NCBI GenBank assembly: GCA_000827325.1
Contig: KN832889.1
Span: 719,389 to 783,388 of the forward strand
DNA length: 64,000 nucleotides
Direction: 5' to 3'
From: Oidiodendron maius Zn
Taxonomy: Eukaryota > Ascomycota > Leotiomycetes > Myxotrichaceae
Shown here: in pieces, positions 12,268-23,162 of the stretch
How positions within the stretch are numbered: position 1 is the first letter of the stretch
How the letters are laid out: every line of letters starts with the position of its first letter
The notes under the pieces: model-generated
Seen by the model: the letters and a program-made list of their open reading frames with translations, nothing else
Database searches by the model: none
What the model was told of the DNA's origin: nothing
Program-made: the position numbers and the translations under genes

Positions 12268-12685
12268 CAGCTGAAGAGCAAGGCTGGGAAATATTTCGCC
12301 GGAAGTAATCTTACTTACCTTTGCAGCGCTTTACTGCAGGCTTTTAAGTCCGCAGTGCTTGCGGCAGAAGGGATTTCTTTTATAAGATTGGTCTGCTACT
12401 AGAATTAGTTAGTGTCGGCCGCTCACCCGATACAAACCGATGCAGCTAGCATACTGATGTGGAGATTGGCGGCATCAGCGGGCACACACTCTACACTCCG
12501 ATTTGCCAAGAGTAGTCCAAATTTCGCTAACGGAAGGTGCTGCTTACGGGCCGGCCTCGGATTTTGGAGATCCGGATTATGCCTACCTGTCCTTGTATAG
12601 CCAAAGCCCTATAAATGTGCAAAGTTATGCAAAACCATGCCTAATTCTAAAGCTTGTGGAGCACAAAATGTCATAAAACTAAGGC

Positions 12686-12748
12686 GTATTATTGGACAGA
12701 GATCCTTACTAGCGCTGGGACAGTAGCTGCCAGACGAGGGGATATGTT
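12686..12748. repeat. Single end of the CCCCTCGTCC-type MITE (copy 3)
   Basis: This stretch shares GTATTATTGGAC and the terminal CCAGACGAGGGG with the element at 25573-25770, in the same orientation. Only this end is recognisable, so the copy appears truncated or diverged. Confidence 0.5.
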
Positions 12749-13080
12749 ATTGACCAAAATCCCCTGAAGCGAGGAACAGAGTGTGCATTTATTTATCCTA
12801 GATATGAGTACAGCCACAGAAAGGGCTCGTGCTATATTCGGATTCCCAATACAGAACAGTAGCTTTTGATGAGTTCTTCGATGGCGGTTTAGCGCTTACT
12901 GAGTGGCGTAGAAAACTCCAAGCGAGATAAAGTGAGACTTGCGTAGTGCTTATTCTTTGGTTACTGTACGTTGTATAAACCAGTCAGCGTATCTACATGG
13001 CTGCCTTATAAGTGTCGGCCAGGACCAGTTCATCTGTAAAGAAATCGAAAATACGCCTGTTGTTCGTATTAGTATTTGGA

Positions 13081-15640
13081 ATGGCCGGCCTCCGCGTTAT
13101 CATCGTCGGGGCTTCAGTGTCGGGTTTGACGCTGGCCAATGCATTGGACAGAGCAGGCTTAAACTTTGTTGTTCTTGAGCAACAGAAGGATATTACGGAG
13201 CAGACAGGTGCATCGATTGTTATTTTCCCCAATGGGTATGCGTCACTGGACCAATTAGGCCTATATGAAGACATAGAGAAAGCGTCTTTGCCCATGACAA
13301 CAAACAACTCAAGGTCCGGACGCCAATCTCAATTAATCAGACAGTTCAATGCTTTTCATCTCATGACCAAACGGTAGGTAAAACTCCCTATAAGTGTAAA
13401 CACCTTTTTTAATACTCATGCAGGCATGGCTATCCTGCTGTCCTTTTCCCACGCCTGACGCTCCTGAGATTGCTTTATGCTCATTTGCCACAGAAAGATA
13501 AGGTTTTGACTGGCCATCGGGTTTCAAAGGTGGAATACTCGCCAAGGGGAGTCACTGTCTACTGCAATAATGGTGCTTCCTTTGACGGAGACTTGGTTGT
13601 GGGTGCAGATGGCATACATAGCACAATCCGCTCTGAGATGTGGCGTCATGCTGAAAAGGCGGAGCCCGGTGCGTTCGACATCAAAGATAAAGTGTCCATG
13701 TCAGCTGAATTCAATGCTCTGTTCGGCATGTCTCGAGGAGTAGAGGGACTCCCTGTAGGGCAGGATCAACGCACTCATGGCAAAGACTGGGCGATTCTTA
13801 TGGTGGACCAGAAAGACAGTATGGTGTACTGGTTTCTCTGGACAAAGTTGGACAAGAAATATTTAACGCCTAATATACCAAGATACACAAAGGACCAAGG
13901 CGAGGAGCTGGCCGAGAGATTTCTTGACTACTATGTTACTGAAAATGTCAAGTTTGGCGATTTGTGGGAGAAACGACTAAGCTCTAGCTTACACCCAGTC
14001 GAAGAATATGTGGCCGACCGCTGGACTTGGAATCGTTTCGTAGCTATTGGAGACGCGGTCCATAAGGTAGCAAACACCCTAATATTGTCTACCTCTGAAC
14101 TAACTTTCTGATGAAGTTCAGCCCAAATAATGGACAGGGTGGAAATGCCGCTATCGAAGACGCGGCCTCGTTAGCAAATCATTTAAAGAGGCTCAACGAT
14201 CTCACTAACTGTTCGCCAAGTACGGCGTTAGTCGAAGAGTTTTTGAAGGCATTCCAAGACCTTCGAATGCCTCGGATTAAACCGATTGACGCTGAATCTA
14301 GACTCATTATCCGTGGCGATACATTGCAGGGACCAATCGAGAACTTCCTAGTCCATTACGGCATCCCTAATATCCCGGATTTTATCGAAAACTCATGGGC
14401 TGACAACTTTGTTGGAACCGTTTTGATTGACTACCTCCCAGTTCCCACGCACTCTAAAATCGGTACGACACCCCTGAACACTAAAATGGGACTTGGGAAA
14501 AAGGATAGGCTAGTTTTTCGTGCACTCCGTGCCCTTCCACTCGTTGTCGTCTATCTTACCTTTTTGTACTTCTCGAGACTAGAAGTAAACGCAATCCTCT
14601 CCAAGCTGCCCCTATATAAGACCGAAGCAATGTCCAATGGAGATTTCAGACGCTCTTGGTTTAATGGAAAGGCAAACTCTGACGGCGATCAAGTAACAGC
14701 TGCACCATCAGGGGTGATAGGATTTTTCACCTTGTCCTACACAGCTATATTAAGTAATCCCGCTGCCTTCAATGAGCTGTTAGTTTTACTGCTTGATTTC
14801 AGCTCTATATATTCCATCTGGATCATTGAAGGGTTTAGGAGGGGTAACAGCCTGACATTTCCACAATTGTAAGCTTCTAAATTGTATTGTGTCTAACCAT
14901 TTTAACAGTTTCATCTTAGACCTACCTTATTTGTTGTCTTACTCAAAGCATCGGGCTGTGGTATTGCCGCAATATACGGATTCCTTCACTATGTTCAGAT
15001 TTCTCCTCACAACGCTATGGCAGCTGACCAACGATATGTACACAAGCGTTATGCTCAAGCACTCCAACCAGCAATGACGGTCGCTTATGCTCTTCCAACT
15101 CTGTTTGTGCTGTTTTACTCACCCGGAGTGGTATCATTTCGCAACATAAAATTAGCGTGGCAAATATTTCCAATCGTTGTACCCGTAGTGCATCGCTTAC
15201 TTGCATGGTGCTTCCTGGATACGGCTGCCGAGGATCGTATTCATGACCCGTGGGCCGATCTTCCGTCCCTCCGCATAGTCTACTCCATGTCTGGACTCAT
15301 CTCTGCTCTAGGACACTGGTATATGGCTATTGCAGGACCTCTCTCTTTGTCTCGTTCGATTTTAAAGGGAGTTTCAATGATCGGGGAAGAACATGGCTCG
15401 TTAGGGGACGCGTGGAGCGTGTTGCTAGTACTCGAGTATCTTGCCTTAATTGTCTCGATGACGATGCTCACCATGTTGCAATTCAGGGATCTCAAGGCTG
15501 TGAATCGATTGGAAGTTGGATGGACGAAGATTATACTTGCATTTGTTATTGTGACGATGTTGTGTGGCCCCGGTACGGCAATTATTGCAGCTTGGGCTTA
15601 CAGAGAAGAGATACTCGCAAAGAGACCGGAAATTTCTTAG
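13081..15640 (+). CDS. PaxM-like FAD-dependent monooxygenase with C-terminal multi-pass membrane domain, 802 aa
   Basis: Four exons (13081-13373, 13424-14066, 14117-14868, 14920-15640) are separated by introns of 50, 50 and 51 bp. Joined, they give one frame of 803 codons. The N-terminus has the dinucleotide-binding strand LRVIIVGASVSGLTLANAL. The mid-part has GDLVVGADGIHSTIRSEMW. The FAD-contact motif GDAVHKFSPNNGQGGNAAIE is created exactly by splicing intron 2. After about residue 430 come roughly eight hydrophobic segments, making a membrane domain of about 370 residues. PaxM-type enzymes epoxidise prenyl chains in indole-diterpene and meroterpenoid pathways; the tail could be an anchor or a fused membrane cyclase, which the sequence does not settle. 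Start chosen at the ATG just before the Rossmann strand. No damage seen. Confidence 0.88.
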
Positions 15641-16324
15641 GATAATGAGAATATGCACACGGATCTGTTCCGTTGTCCACAGCCTGCCACCTGATCTAAA
15701 ATTTTGATTTCTCAGCGATGGAACACAGTGGATTCCGGGCTTTCAGAGGGTTTAAAAAGTTTAACAAGAGGGCAGCAGGAGGGATTACAATAGGACCATA
15801 GCGAGCTAAGAGGTATGTATCAATATTAGTAGAGTTAGATTGATCAACGAACTCAAGCTTATGGAAGTAAGCTAAGTGGGTTCAGAACCACTCCTATCTA
15901 GACGATGCCGTATCTCTCAATTCAAAACTTAACTTATAATAATTTGTAATGTCTTATCTCCTGTCCCAATAAGCTTCACGACAGTGGGCAGCCCCTTATC
16001 ATCAAGGTTTAATTGGATTTGCCTTATCCTTTAATCTCCATTAGATTTATGATGTCGAGTCAAGTTTGGATGTCCAAATTGTATTTCGTCCCAGGGGTGT
16101 TCCAAAATGTGGCCTTAGGCACCAATTCCGTCTGTCAAAGATTGTCAGAGATACAGTGCGCAGGGAAAGATAGCCTAGTATTCAGCATAAAATGTTCGTA
16201 TATTCAGTTAGATTGTAAGCTGCTACAACACTCAAAAGTGGAGTTTTACACAGGGCAATACCATTACATAAGCACATCCTTGACAAAGATTACGAGCGCA
16301 AGTGACAGTCTTACTTAAACCTTG
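15641..16324. other. Intergenic, no gene seen
   Basis: Short frames only. No similarity or repeat structure that I can support. Confidence 0.5.
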
Positions 16325-17158
16325 ATGAACCGAGTAGATCCACAAGACTATATGCCCAGTGATGAGGACTGGGCACAACTCGAGTCCCTTATTGAGTATT
16401 TGGAGGCTGATGAGCACGGAACCCTAGCTTGCGAAGGACGATACTCTACGGATGAAACGATCCTGCCGATTATGGATTTTTACTTACAGTAAGATATTCG
16501 AAGATGGCAGGCGTAAGCACATTGATAATTCTTTCCTCGGTCCTTGTTGTCAGGGAGAATGAGATAAGTTGTAGAAATATTACAACAAGAGGAAAGAATC
16601 ATGTACCTGCGTCGCAGCTGTTGTGCTCGCTCCCACACAAGTGGGAGTTCTTTGAGAAAGGTGTTTTTTGGATGGTATAAACAGCTATATCCTATCCTTC
16701 CAACCTCTCGACCACAAAGTCAGACGGATGAGAGGAAGGAAAATAGATTCAGGACTTGATCAAGGCAGTATATTAAGGGGCCAGAGGTTGTGGATGAGTA
16801 CAAACGGTACTGTAAGGAGCCTGTGATGGAAATGGACCCCGATGAGCCATTCGACCCTCGCAAATGGTGGCAGGAAACAACACAAGGAAAGGTATATCCA
16901 AACCTCTCAAACATGGCTTTAGATCTACTCTCCATCCCAGCCATGCCAGCAGAGGTTGAACGGCTGTTTTCTAGCTGTAAGATTACTATTATGAACCGCC
17001 GTAACCGCATTGGGATTGACGCTGTTGAGGCTATTGAGTGCTTAAAGTCATGGCTTCGAGAAGATAATATTGCATGGGTAGACGAGGACTGGTCTGACCA
17101 CTGGGTAGCAAAGGCTGAAGCGGGGATGCAGAAACAGAGGGGGAAAGGATATAAATAG
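16325..17158 (+). pseudogene. hAT-family transposase relic with dimerisation domain
   Basis: The relic opens with the conserved hAT stretch DYMPSDEDWAQLESLIEYLE and GRYSTDETILPIMDFYLQ, then is broken by stops and frameshifts through 16500-16780. An intact segment at 16790-17158 is the C-terminal hAT dimerisation domain: YPNLSNMALDLLSIPAMPAE, then EVERLFSSCKITIMNRRNR. Key catalytic parts lie in or before the damaged region. No terminal repeats or 8-bp duplication were found, so the element limits are unknown. Such proteins cut and paste DNA; this copy is inactive. Confidence 0.85.
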
Positions 17159-17343
17159 CTCGTACCTAATACCTAATACTGTATCTACATAACTTCTCTT
17201 CTCTTTACTATATTGTAATTTGGCGCGAGGTTGACCCAAAAAATACTTTTACATAGCAAACAGGAATATCCCCCTTTCTACCTGAATTTACGGCCTGTTG
17301 CTTTTATAGCTATAGTGTATATTTCGACCGCTCTTTCCTTCTA

Positions 17344-18291
17344 ATGGAGTTTCTTTTTTTCATCTGCGCAGCATGTGCACAGCGTCTACGAGAATCAGGC
17401 TTCTTTCGCGGGCGTAATAATTTGATCCATAAGACCTGTATTGCCTGTACAGTCTGTATTCTAACCTATAAGATTAACGCATCTGCAGGCGCAATAGAGC
17501 TTCAAGACAACGCCCTGCTTTACAAGAACTTGATCCGAATACTCTCCTAGCTCCACAACGTCGACGACGAGCTCTTACGGACGTATCCACAGATGAGCCA
17601 GCTCCTAGGCACCGGCGACTCAACCGCGACGCGCCTGTACCCGCAATACCCGCATTCGATATCTTCCAGGACCCTCCAGCGGACCCTCTAGCTGACCCTC
17701 CTATTGTACGACCCTTTGGCTTCCTCTTGCGCCTTTGCCCGGCCTTCCTACACTCCTTCGGTCTGCTTACAGGTCGTTGCACGCCTGTACCGCCCTACAC
17801 TTTGCTTCGACAGACGGCCTCTTTGAGCCCTGCTATAAGAGGGGTGGTATAGTACTACCTCCACGTCCGTACGGCCTTCTCTCCCCTCTTCTATGCTGGC
17901 CACCTCTTTCAACAGTATATTGTTGATGTATACATTGTATGCGAAACAACAGCCCTTGACTGGCTCCATGTGTATCAGTAGGGCATCCGTGCAGACGTCT
18001 ATATCGGCCTTACGGACAATCCCGCAGATCAAACTCCAGTCTACAGGTCAGCAGTTATCGTTTACCTTACGCCGTAAACAGTTCCCACTAACCTTATCGT
18101 TTGCGATGACTATTAATAAGTCACAGGGTCAGACTTTTAATGCAGTAGGGGTGGATTTACAGTCTCCAGTGTTTTCTTACTGTCAGTTCTATATTGCGGC
18201 TTCACAGGTTACCTCAAAAGCAGGTCTTTCTGTTCTCTTACCTCCTGATTTTACTAGGACGTCTAATATAGTATATCCAGAAATATTATAG
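17344..18291 (+). pseudogene. Internally deleted Helitron relic: zinc-knuckle N-terminus next to helicase C-terminus
   Basis: Positions 17344-17460 encode a paired-cysteine segment (CAAC ... HKTCIACTVC). A basic and proline-rich linker then reads in another frame (QRRRRALTDV, PAIPAFDIFQDPPADPLADPP). Positions 17990-18291 encode the C-terminal end of a Pif1-like Helitron helicase: RRKQFPLTLSFAMTINKSQG (the conserved helicase motif with KSQGQ) and FYIAASQVTSKAGLSVLLPP. The Rep nuclease and most of the helicase are missing. Helitrons move by rolling-circle replication; this is a non-autonomous remnant. Confidence 0.7.
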
Positions 18292-18709
18292 GGTCTTGCT
18301 TAGCAGCTTAGTATATTTACAGATGATTTACAAACCTCTATTTAAAACCTCATCTGTATCTGCCTGTGACTATCTGTAACTATCTATTCAATCTGTGAAG
18401 CTTTACTAATATAATCTGTATAGCAAGCTGCTCTCACCTTGTATTATATTATATTCTTAATAATAGTAATATACATATATGGCGAGTCGCTTAGACAAGC
18501 AAGTCGCCTACTTTCTATAATTTTGCCCTCTCTTATACTTTATACTACTTTTTCTCTACTATATAATATAGAATCAACTTCTACTAAAAGTAGGGTTATT
18601 CTTACCCTCTAAGCTCTTGATAATAACCTAAATCTTACTACTAGATATATAATTAAGCAATATTACTGAAAGGGCGGCGTTGAATCCTTGATAGAATCAA
18701 AAAGGGTAA
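18292..18709. other. AT-rich tail after the Helitron helicase relic
   Basis: No coding sequence. It holds the hairpin at 18481-18508 described separately and long TA-rich runs. Confidence 0.5.
18481..18508. repeat. Hairpin, candidate Helitron 3' terminal structure
   Basis: Two 12-base arms (18481-18492 and 18497-18508) pair with two mismatches around a 4-base AGAC loop. A GC-rich hairpin in AT-rich sequence, shortly after a Helitron helicase end, fits the palindrome that precedes a Helitron 3' end. The expected CTRR does not follow exactly (TTTCTATAAT is seen), so this is tentative. Confidence 0.35.
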
Positions 18710-18949
18710 TCAAACATTCTGACGACAAAATGCATCGAAGGCTTTAGTCAAGGCGGTAATGTTCTCGGGCTCTACCTGCTGCGTATACTCCGAACTTTCA
18801 TCACCAGATATAGCACATCTATTCTCGAGCGTGTCAAGTCTTTGACGCAGCTCACGCGTCCTTACCACCGCCTGTTGGGTCTCCTCCACGTCCACTCCAT
18901 CGACCGCAGTAACCAACAGAGAGCAGTCTACTTTTATCTCATATACCAT
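18710..18949 (-). CDS. Small helical ORF of unknown function, 79 aa
   Basis: An ATG-started frame encodes an acidic, helix-favouring peptide (QQAVVRTRELRQRLDTLENR) that could form a short coiled coil. I recognise no family. It lies in an AT-rich, repeat-filled stretch and is preceded by copies of TATCTCATATAC in both orientations (18935-19060). It may be a gene fragment or a chance frame. Confidence 0.25.
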   Translation of the reverse strand: MVYEIKVDCSLLVTAVDGVDVEETQQAVVRTRELRQRLDTLENRCAISGDESSEYTQQVEPENITALTKAFDAFCRQNV

Positions 18950-19793
18950 ATCTTTTTTAGGAGTCTATCTCATATACTATAATTTTAAAAGTATGGACTC
19001 CAATAAATGGCATGGTATATCAGATATATGGGCACCTTTTTATGGTAACTTATATGAGATATTTGCTATGAAATAAAAATCTTTCTAGCCGTTCATCAGA
19101 TCTACAATTATCACCGAGGCTGACGAACGCGGAGTTGCGGAGTAGCATGGCACCACCCACTCCCCTCCTTCATTGCAGGGTAGACAGCATCTCGTTGCGG
19201 GCCACAGTACGGAGGCAGGCAGATTCCATTTGCGGGGTAGCTAGGACCATCAGGAACCTTGAGCCTCTCCCCCATAGGTAATCCGGCCCCCGCGGCGCGC
19301 CAATGCTTCTCTGACTAATGATATTGGCCGTGGGAGAGGCAGGAGTGACAACTACCTGACGCCTGCCATGTTGGCTCCTAACATCCTTATTGCCTATAAT
19401 ATGACTCAGTTTAATATGCCGGGCAAGGGTTTTAAAGAACGTGATTGAAGATTACTTGAATATCGCGGGATGAGTATGAGTATCAACGCAAGATGTAAAT
19501 TCCCTCCGTACAATACCTGATTATGATTAGCTATTGCGGCATACAAAGGGAGAAGGGCGGATGGTCTAACAGTTCAGAGAAGTATATTTGGTCTCTATCG
19601 GCTATAGAACAAAAAGCATCATTTGACACAGAGAATAGAGACGGGCAGTTTCATGTAAAGGAATGACCTTTCTTAGGACTTTAAGATTGGTAGAATATAT
19701 ATCTCTTTCCTGCCGTTGTGGGATAGTCCACCTATCACCAAGATTAGAATATCCAGAAAGCCTCGGATCAAATATAGAACCGAATTGTAGGAG
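18950..19793. other. Intergenic, no gene seen
   Basis: Mixed composition; no frame resembles a protein. Short direct and inverted copies of TATCTCATATA lie at its left edge. Confidence 0.4.
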
Positions 19794-20111
19794 ATGTCGT
19801 CTCTAATTATCGCTGCCATTGCTGGTCATGTAACTATCGGCTTGGCTGGACCCATCGACTCTGGTGGAACCACTGCCTCGGCTTATTGCTCGAATTTAGA
19901 TCTATCTTATGCGTTGTCTTCTCTCACAGCTCCAGTTGAAGGCGCTGGTTCTCCTGGATCCGAGTCAGCATGGGCACTTACTATCGACGACACAAGTGCT
20001 GGCTACAAACAGAGTATCACAAGGCTTGGTGCTGCCGTAACCGATGCCACCGTCGCCAGCTTCGGGACACTGTCAAGCAGCAGCCTTGACACTTATATAA
20101 TAGTAGCCTAG
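19794..20111 (+). CDS. Small putative secreted protein, 105 aa, possibly truncated
   Basis: The frame starts at an ATG and opens with a hydrophobic stretch followed by a possible signal-peptidase site (MSSLIIAAIAGHVTIGLAGP). The rest is rich in Ser, Thr, Ala and Gly, and ends abruptly in sequence that turns AT-rich. I do not recognise the family; it may be the intact 5' end of a longer, decayed cell-wall or secreted protein. Confidence 0.4.
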   Translation: MSSLIIAAIAGHVTIGLAGPIDSGGTTASAYCSNLDLSYALSSLTAPVEGAGSPGSESAWALTIDDTSAGYKQSITRLGAAVTDATVASFGTLSSSSLDTYIIVA

Positions 20112-20393
20112 TATAAAGGAAGTACTATTACGAGCCTTGGTAGAAAGCTGCTTAATAGCCTAGTATATATATTAACTCCTCTTAATACTCTCTAAAGCTA
20201 TAGTTACTCCTTAATTAGATTTTGACAGTTACTAGAAGTTCAAGCACTAGAGATCACTACAATAAAAGCAAGTTACCTCCAACCCCTCTATATAACTTTC
20301 GTTAATATACATTATACTGAACATGATAATATAGTACTATAGTACACCAAATAGGAAGTTTAATTGCAAGGGAACTGAACTCTTGCCGCTTCC

Positions 20394-20520
20394 TAGAACA
20401 GCGCTATCTTGTCACCCAATACGGATGCCACTACCTTGCTATCAGGCAAGAAGGCCACGGACCTGACCCCGCTTGTATACCTCTTGAGCATCTGTAGGGC
20501 AGCGTCAGTCTTTTGAGTTT
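20394..20520 (-). pseudogene. WD40-repeat scrap of an NLR-like protein
   Basis: Read leftward from 20520, the translation DAALQMLKRYTSGVRSVAFL followed by PDSKVVASVLGDKIAL resembles the first WD40 blade of fungal NACHT-WD40 proteins, which run ALQTLEGHSxxVxSVAFSPDGK. It then stops. It is only about 40 residues and diverged, so this is a modest-confidence call. Confidence 0.45.
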
Positions 20521-21937
20521 TAATATTGGTAGTAATTTCTTTAATATAGTCCTTACCGTAGTGTTCTGCAATATTGACGCGACTAGCTCCTGGCCTTCTA
20601 AGAATGGGTCAGGTTTACCATCTAGTGATCTGATACTGTTTGGCACTAGTTGTAGTCGAAAATGTGATAGTGTTGATACTAGGAGAAGCCGAAGTCAATA
20701 TAGTGCTGGTAGACAGCACGTCGCGCCATGGAGGGGTACTTCAGCTTGTACTAGTAATTCAGGCTATTCTAAAGTACCAAAGCATTTCAGGTTGCCACTT
20801 GACCCAGCCTAAAATAGGTCAAAAGGGCGGTTCTAGTAATATTCGAAGAAATGAGGGCGGTTGTCGTAAGGCGGCAGAAATTTGTGGGCGGTGGCAGTAA
20901 AAAGCCGTTTATTATAATTGAGTAGTTAATAACGGACTTGACAAGCAAGCTGTGTATGCATGTGACCCTGCGAATGCAAGTAAGATGCGTACCGGATGTT
21001 GCCGTAGGATTTAATTAATCAGCCCTGTATTTGTGGCTGGCTGAGACCCGCCCTAATCCGAGCACCTGCCATATGAAAAGCTTAGTGATGCTCGTGGGCA
21101 CAGCTATTGTGCTATATAATCAACCTATAATAGACGTAACTTAACTTCGGGGGTGTTTAACTGATGAGGAGACGTCCGACTACGCGCTCATACCTCTTCA
21201 ACCAAGCTTTAGAGCATCTTCCCATAATCACAAGACTTCCGATCTCCACAAAAGATTTTTAGCCCAGGCTAGTACGACCGTTGGACGGGCCGTTTTACAT
21301 GCGCATTCCCCCTGTCGCGCGCTAATAATCTTCTCGGGGAACAGAGGGAACAGAGGGCGTGTTTATTTGTCCGCATTCGGAAAACAGCGCGTCTGCATAT
21401 CCGGCCAGCATCCACGTAGCCGAGTCGAAGCTGAGTTGTCGAGCACATGCTCGGCACCCCTCCCCCCGACTCAGAAGCACATGCTCGACCCCGAACATAC
21501 GACTTAGTTCAGACGAAATGCTGATGGATTGACAAAGCTTCTACTGTGTGAAAGGTATATACCATTTGTTAAGCTATTAAGCTTAATTAGAAAGGATATC
21601 AGTTAGATAAAGGAATAATCCAAATTCATATAAATAATTTGCTACATGGCTGTCTGAAGGAGTGTGTTATGTGGAATCTTCTTCAGTGCTCACATCAGCT
21701 CAGGCACCTATAAGGGATAACCTAGCCGTGCCAGATAGCCAGCCACTTTAGTTTCTTGTTTTAGAATCTGAAAGAGAACAACAAGTAGTCGTCCGTCGAT
21801 CTCCACATCAGAAAACTACATACTCCATCCTTGGTCAACCCACATTGCCTAACTCAAACGAAAATCTCTCTCAGTAGCAAAACCAAAAAGACAGCTAAAC
21901 CAGAAGTACTTGAGCCATGGCGAGAGTGAAGCCTGCG
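20521..21937. other. Intergenic, no gene seen
   Basis: Open frames at 20513-20900 and 21269-21457 show no family resemblance. Around 21439-21480 the sequence GAGCACATGCTCG and a close copy lie about 35 bases apart. GGGCGG is repeated several times around 20820-20895. Confidence 0.4.
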
Positions 21938-23162
21938 TCAACTGCAGTCCAGATAATATCCTAAGGCACTTGGGAAAAATATCCATTCTGTGGCAGAAGC
22001 AGTCGTGGCATCTTTATGCAACCAGAGGTTGACTGGATAGATCTTGCCATCCGTCATGTAAAAGGTATAGGTTGGCGTTGGCGGGAAATTGGGGTCAGGC
22101 ACACCTCCGGGCATCGTGAGGGTAAGTTGTAAATATGGCCCGACCTGTCCTTGATCCTTGAGCATCTTGTCTGCAGTTTCTGCCTGGAAGTCGACCGGCC
22201 ATGAGATATTTAGAATTCCAACGGGAGGAGGCGGAGTCGAGATTTGTGGTATTCCCCAGTGGCCGATACCGACGGACTTGATGGTAATGGCCTTGTTCTC
22301 TTTAGCGCTGCGGAAAGTGAGCAGCATGTGACTCAGCAGGGTCGGCGATTCAACTCCGGCCATGTTTAATGTCCAGGCCCTGACCTCGACAAGAGTGGAA
22401 TCCGGGAAGCTCGCTTCGACCATTTCGCGACCCCTAGCGACGCGGGACAGGAAAGTCTCAAGAGGCGGGAGAACATCTGTAACGCCGGTGCTACCCTTGG
22501 GATCGGTGCTACCCGTGGGAATAACGGGACCTGGCTCTAGCGGAATGATAATATTCACAGTGTACGTGGTGGACATTACCCATTGAGCAAGGCCTCCATC
22601 ACGGGTGACGATGATCTGGGCCTGGCCAACGGCGAGTGGCTTGAATGTCCAGACAATGTCGGCTTCGATAATGTCTGCCTTTTCGAGCACGAAGAAGTTT
22701 GAGTCAAATTTTGTTGAACACGGAGCCAATTTTGGGTACTTCTGCAGATTGCTTGATATTAAAAGTCTCGCCGAATGCGACGGTGATGGTCACCATGTCC
22801 GGTAGATACTCGATCAAGGTTTGCTCTGGGGAAGCGGTACCAAGGTCTTTGGAAGGAGGAATAACGCCACCGATGACGTGGACGTCGACCTGTTCGCCTT
22901 CTGGATGTTCCTGGGTGCATACGAGAGTGTGGCTTAGGAACCTGGGAGCCCACGGGAATTTGAAAGTTTGGCTAAAAGATTTCGTATATGGGGTTATGGG
23001 ATTCCAGATCCAGCCTTCTGGAGCAAATTTGTACCCGCTCCTCCACGGCTGGCGGGCGAACTCAATACCCCAAGTCAGGCCGATTAGGTTGATGTCGGCG
23101 GAGATGGTCAACTCTTGCGTGTTGAGGGCGTAAGTCGCCTGTACGTTGCTTGCTGAAAACAA
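21938..23162 (-). pseudogene. Frameshifted gene of unknown function with Ig-like beta-sandwich character
   Basis: Two overlapping minus-strand frames, 22704-23162 (152 codons) and 21938-22729 (263 codons), read as one protein if a single-base shift occurs near 22705-22730. The first ends EVPKIGSVFNK and the second continues FDSNFFVLEKAD. No intron with good signals removes the shift. No ATG lies between the upstream stop and the start of the first frame. The protein is rich in beta-strand patterns and Pro-Gly turns. The segment ADIVWTFKPLAVGQAQIIVT resembles a chagasin/I42-like or other Ig-like strand pair, but the hallmark NPTTGY is absent. I do not recognise the family. A TATA-like TATAAAGG lies near 23243-23250. 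Likely a recent pseudogene or a base-call error. Confidence 0.5.

Larger units (their letters stand above)
10620..13080. other. Long intergenic interval with a gene scrap and a MITE end
   Basis: Apart from the dehydrogenase scrap at 12187 and the repeat end near 12686-12748, I see no gene. Short open frames at 11622, 12412 and 12939 lack family resemblance. The 2.4 kb gap between two intact genes, holding a gene remnant, suggests decay of former coding sequence. Confidence 0.5.

Noticed and set aside
20640-20900. Plus-strand 86-codon frame with hydrophobic start
   Set aside because: Composition does not look like a signal peptide plus mature protein, and there is no similarity; it lies in repeat-like GGGCGG-rich DNA.
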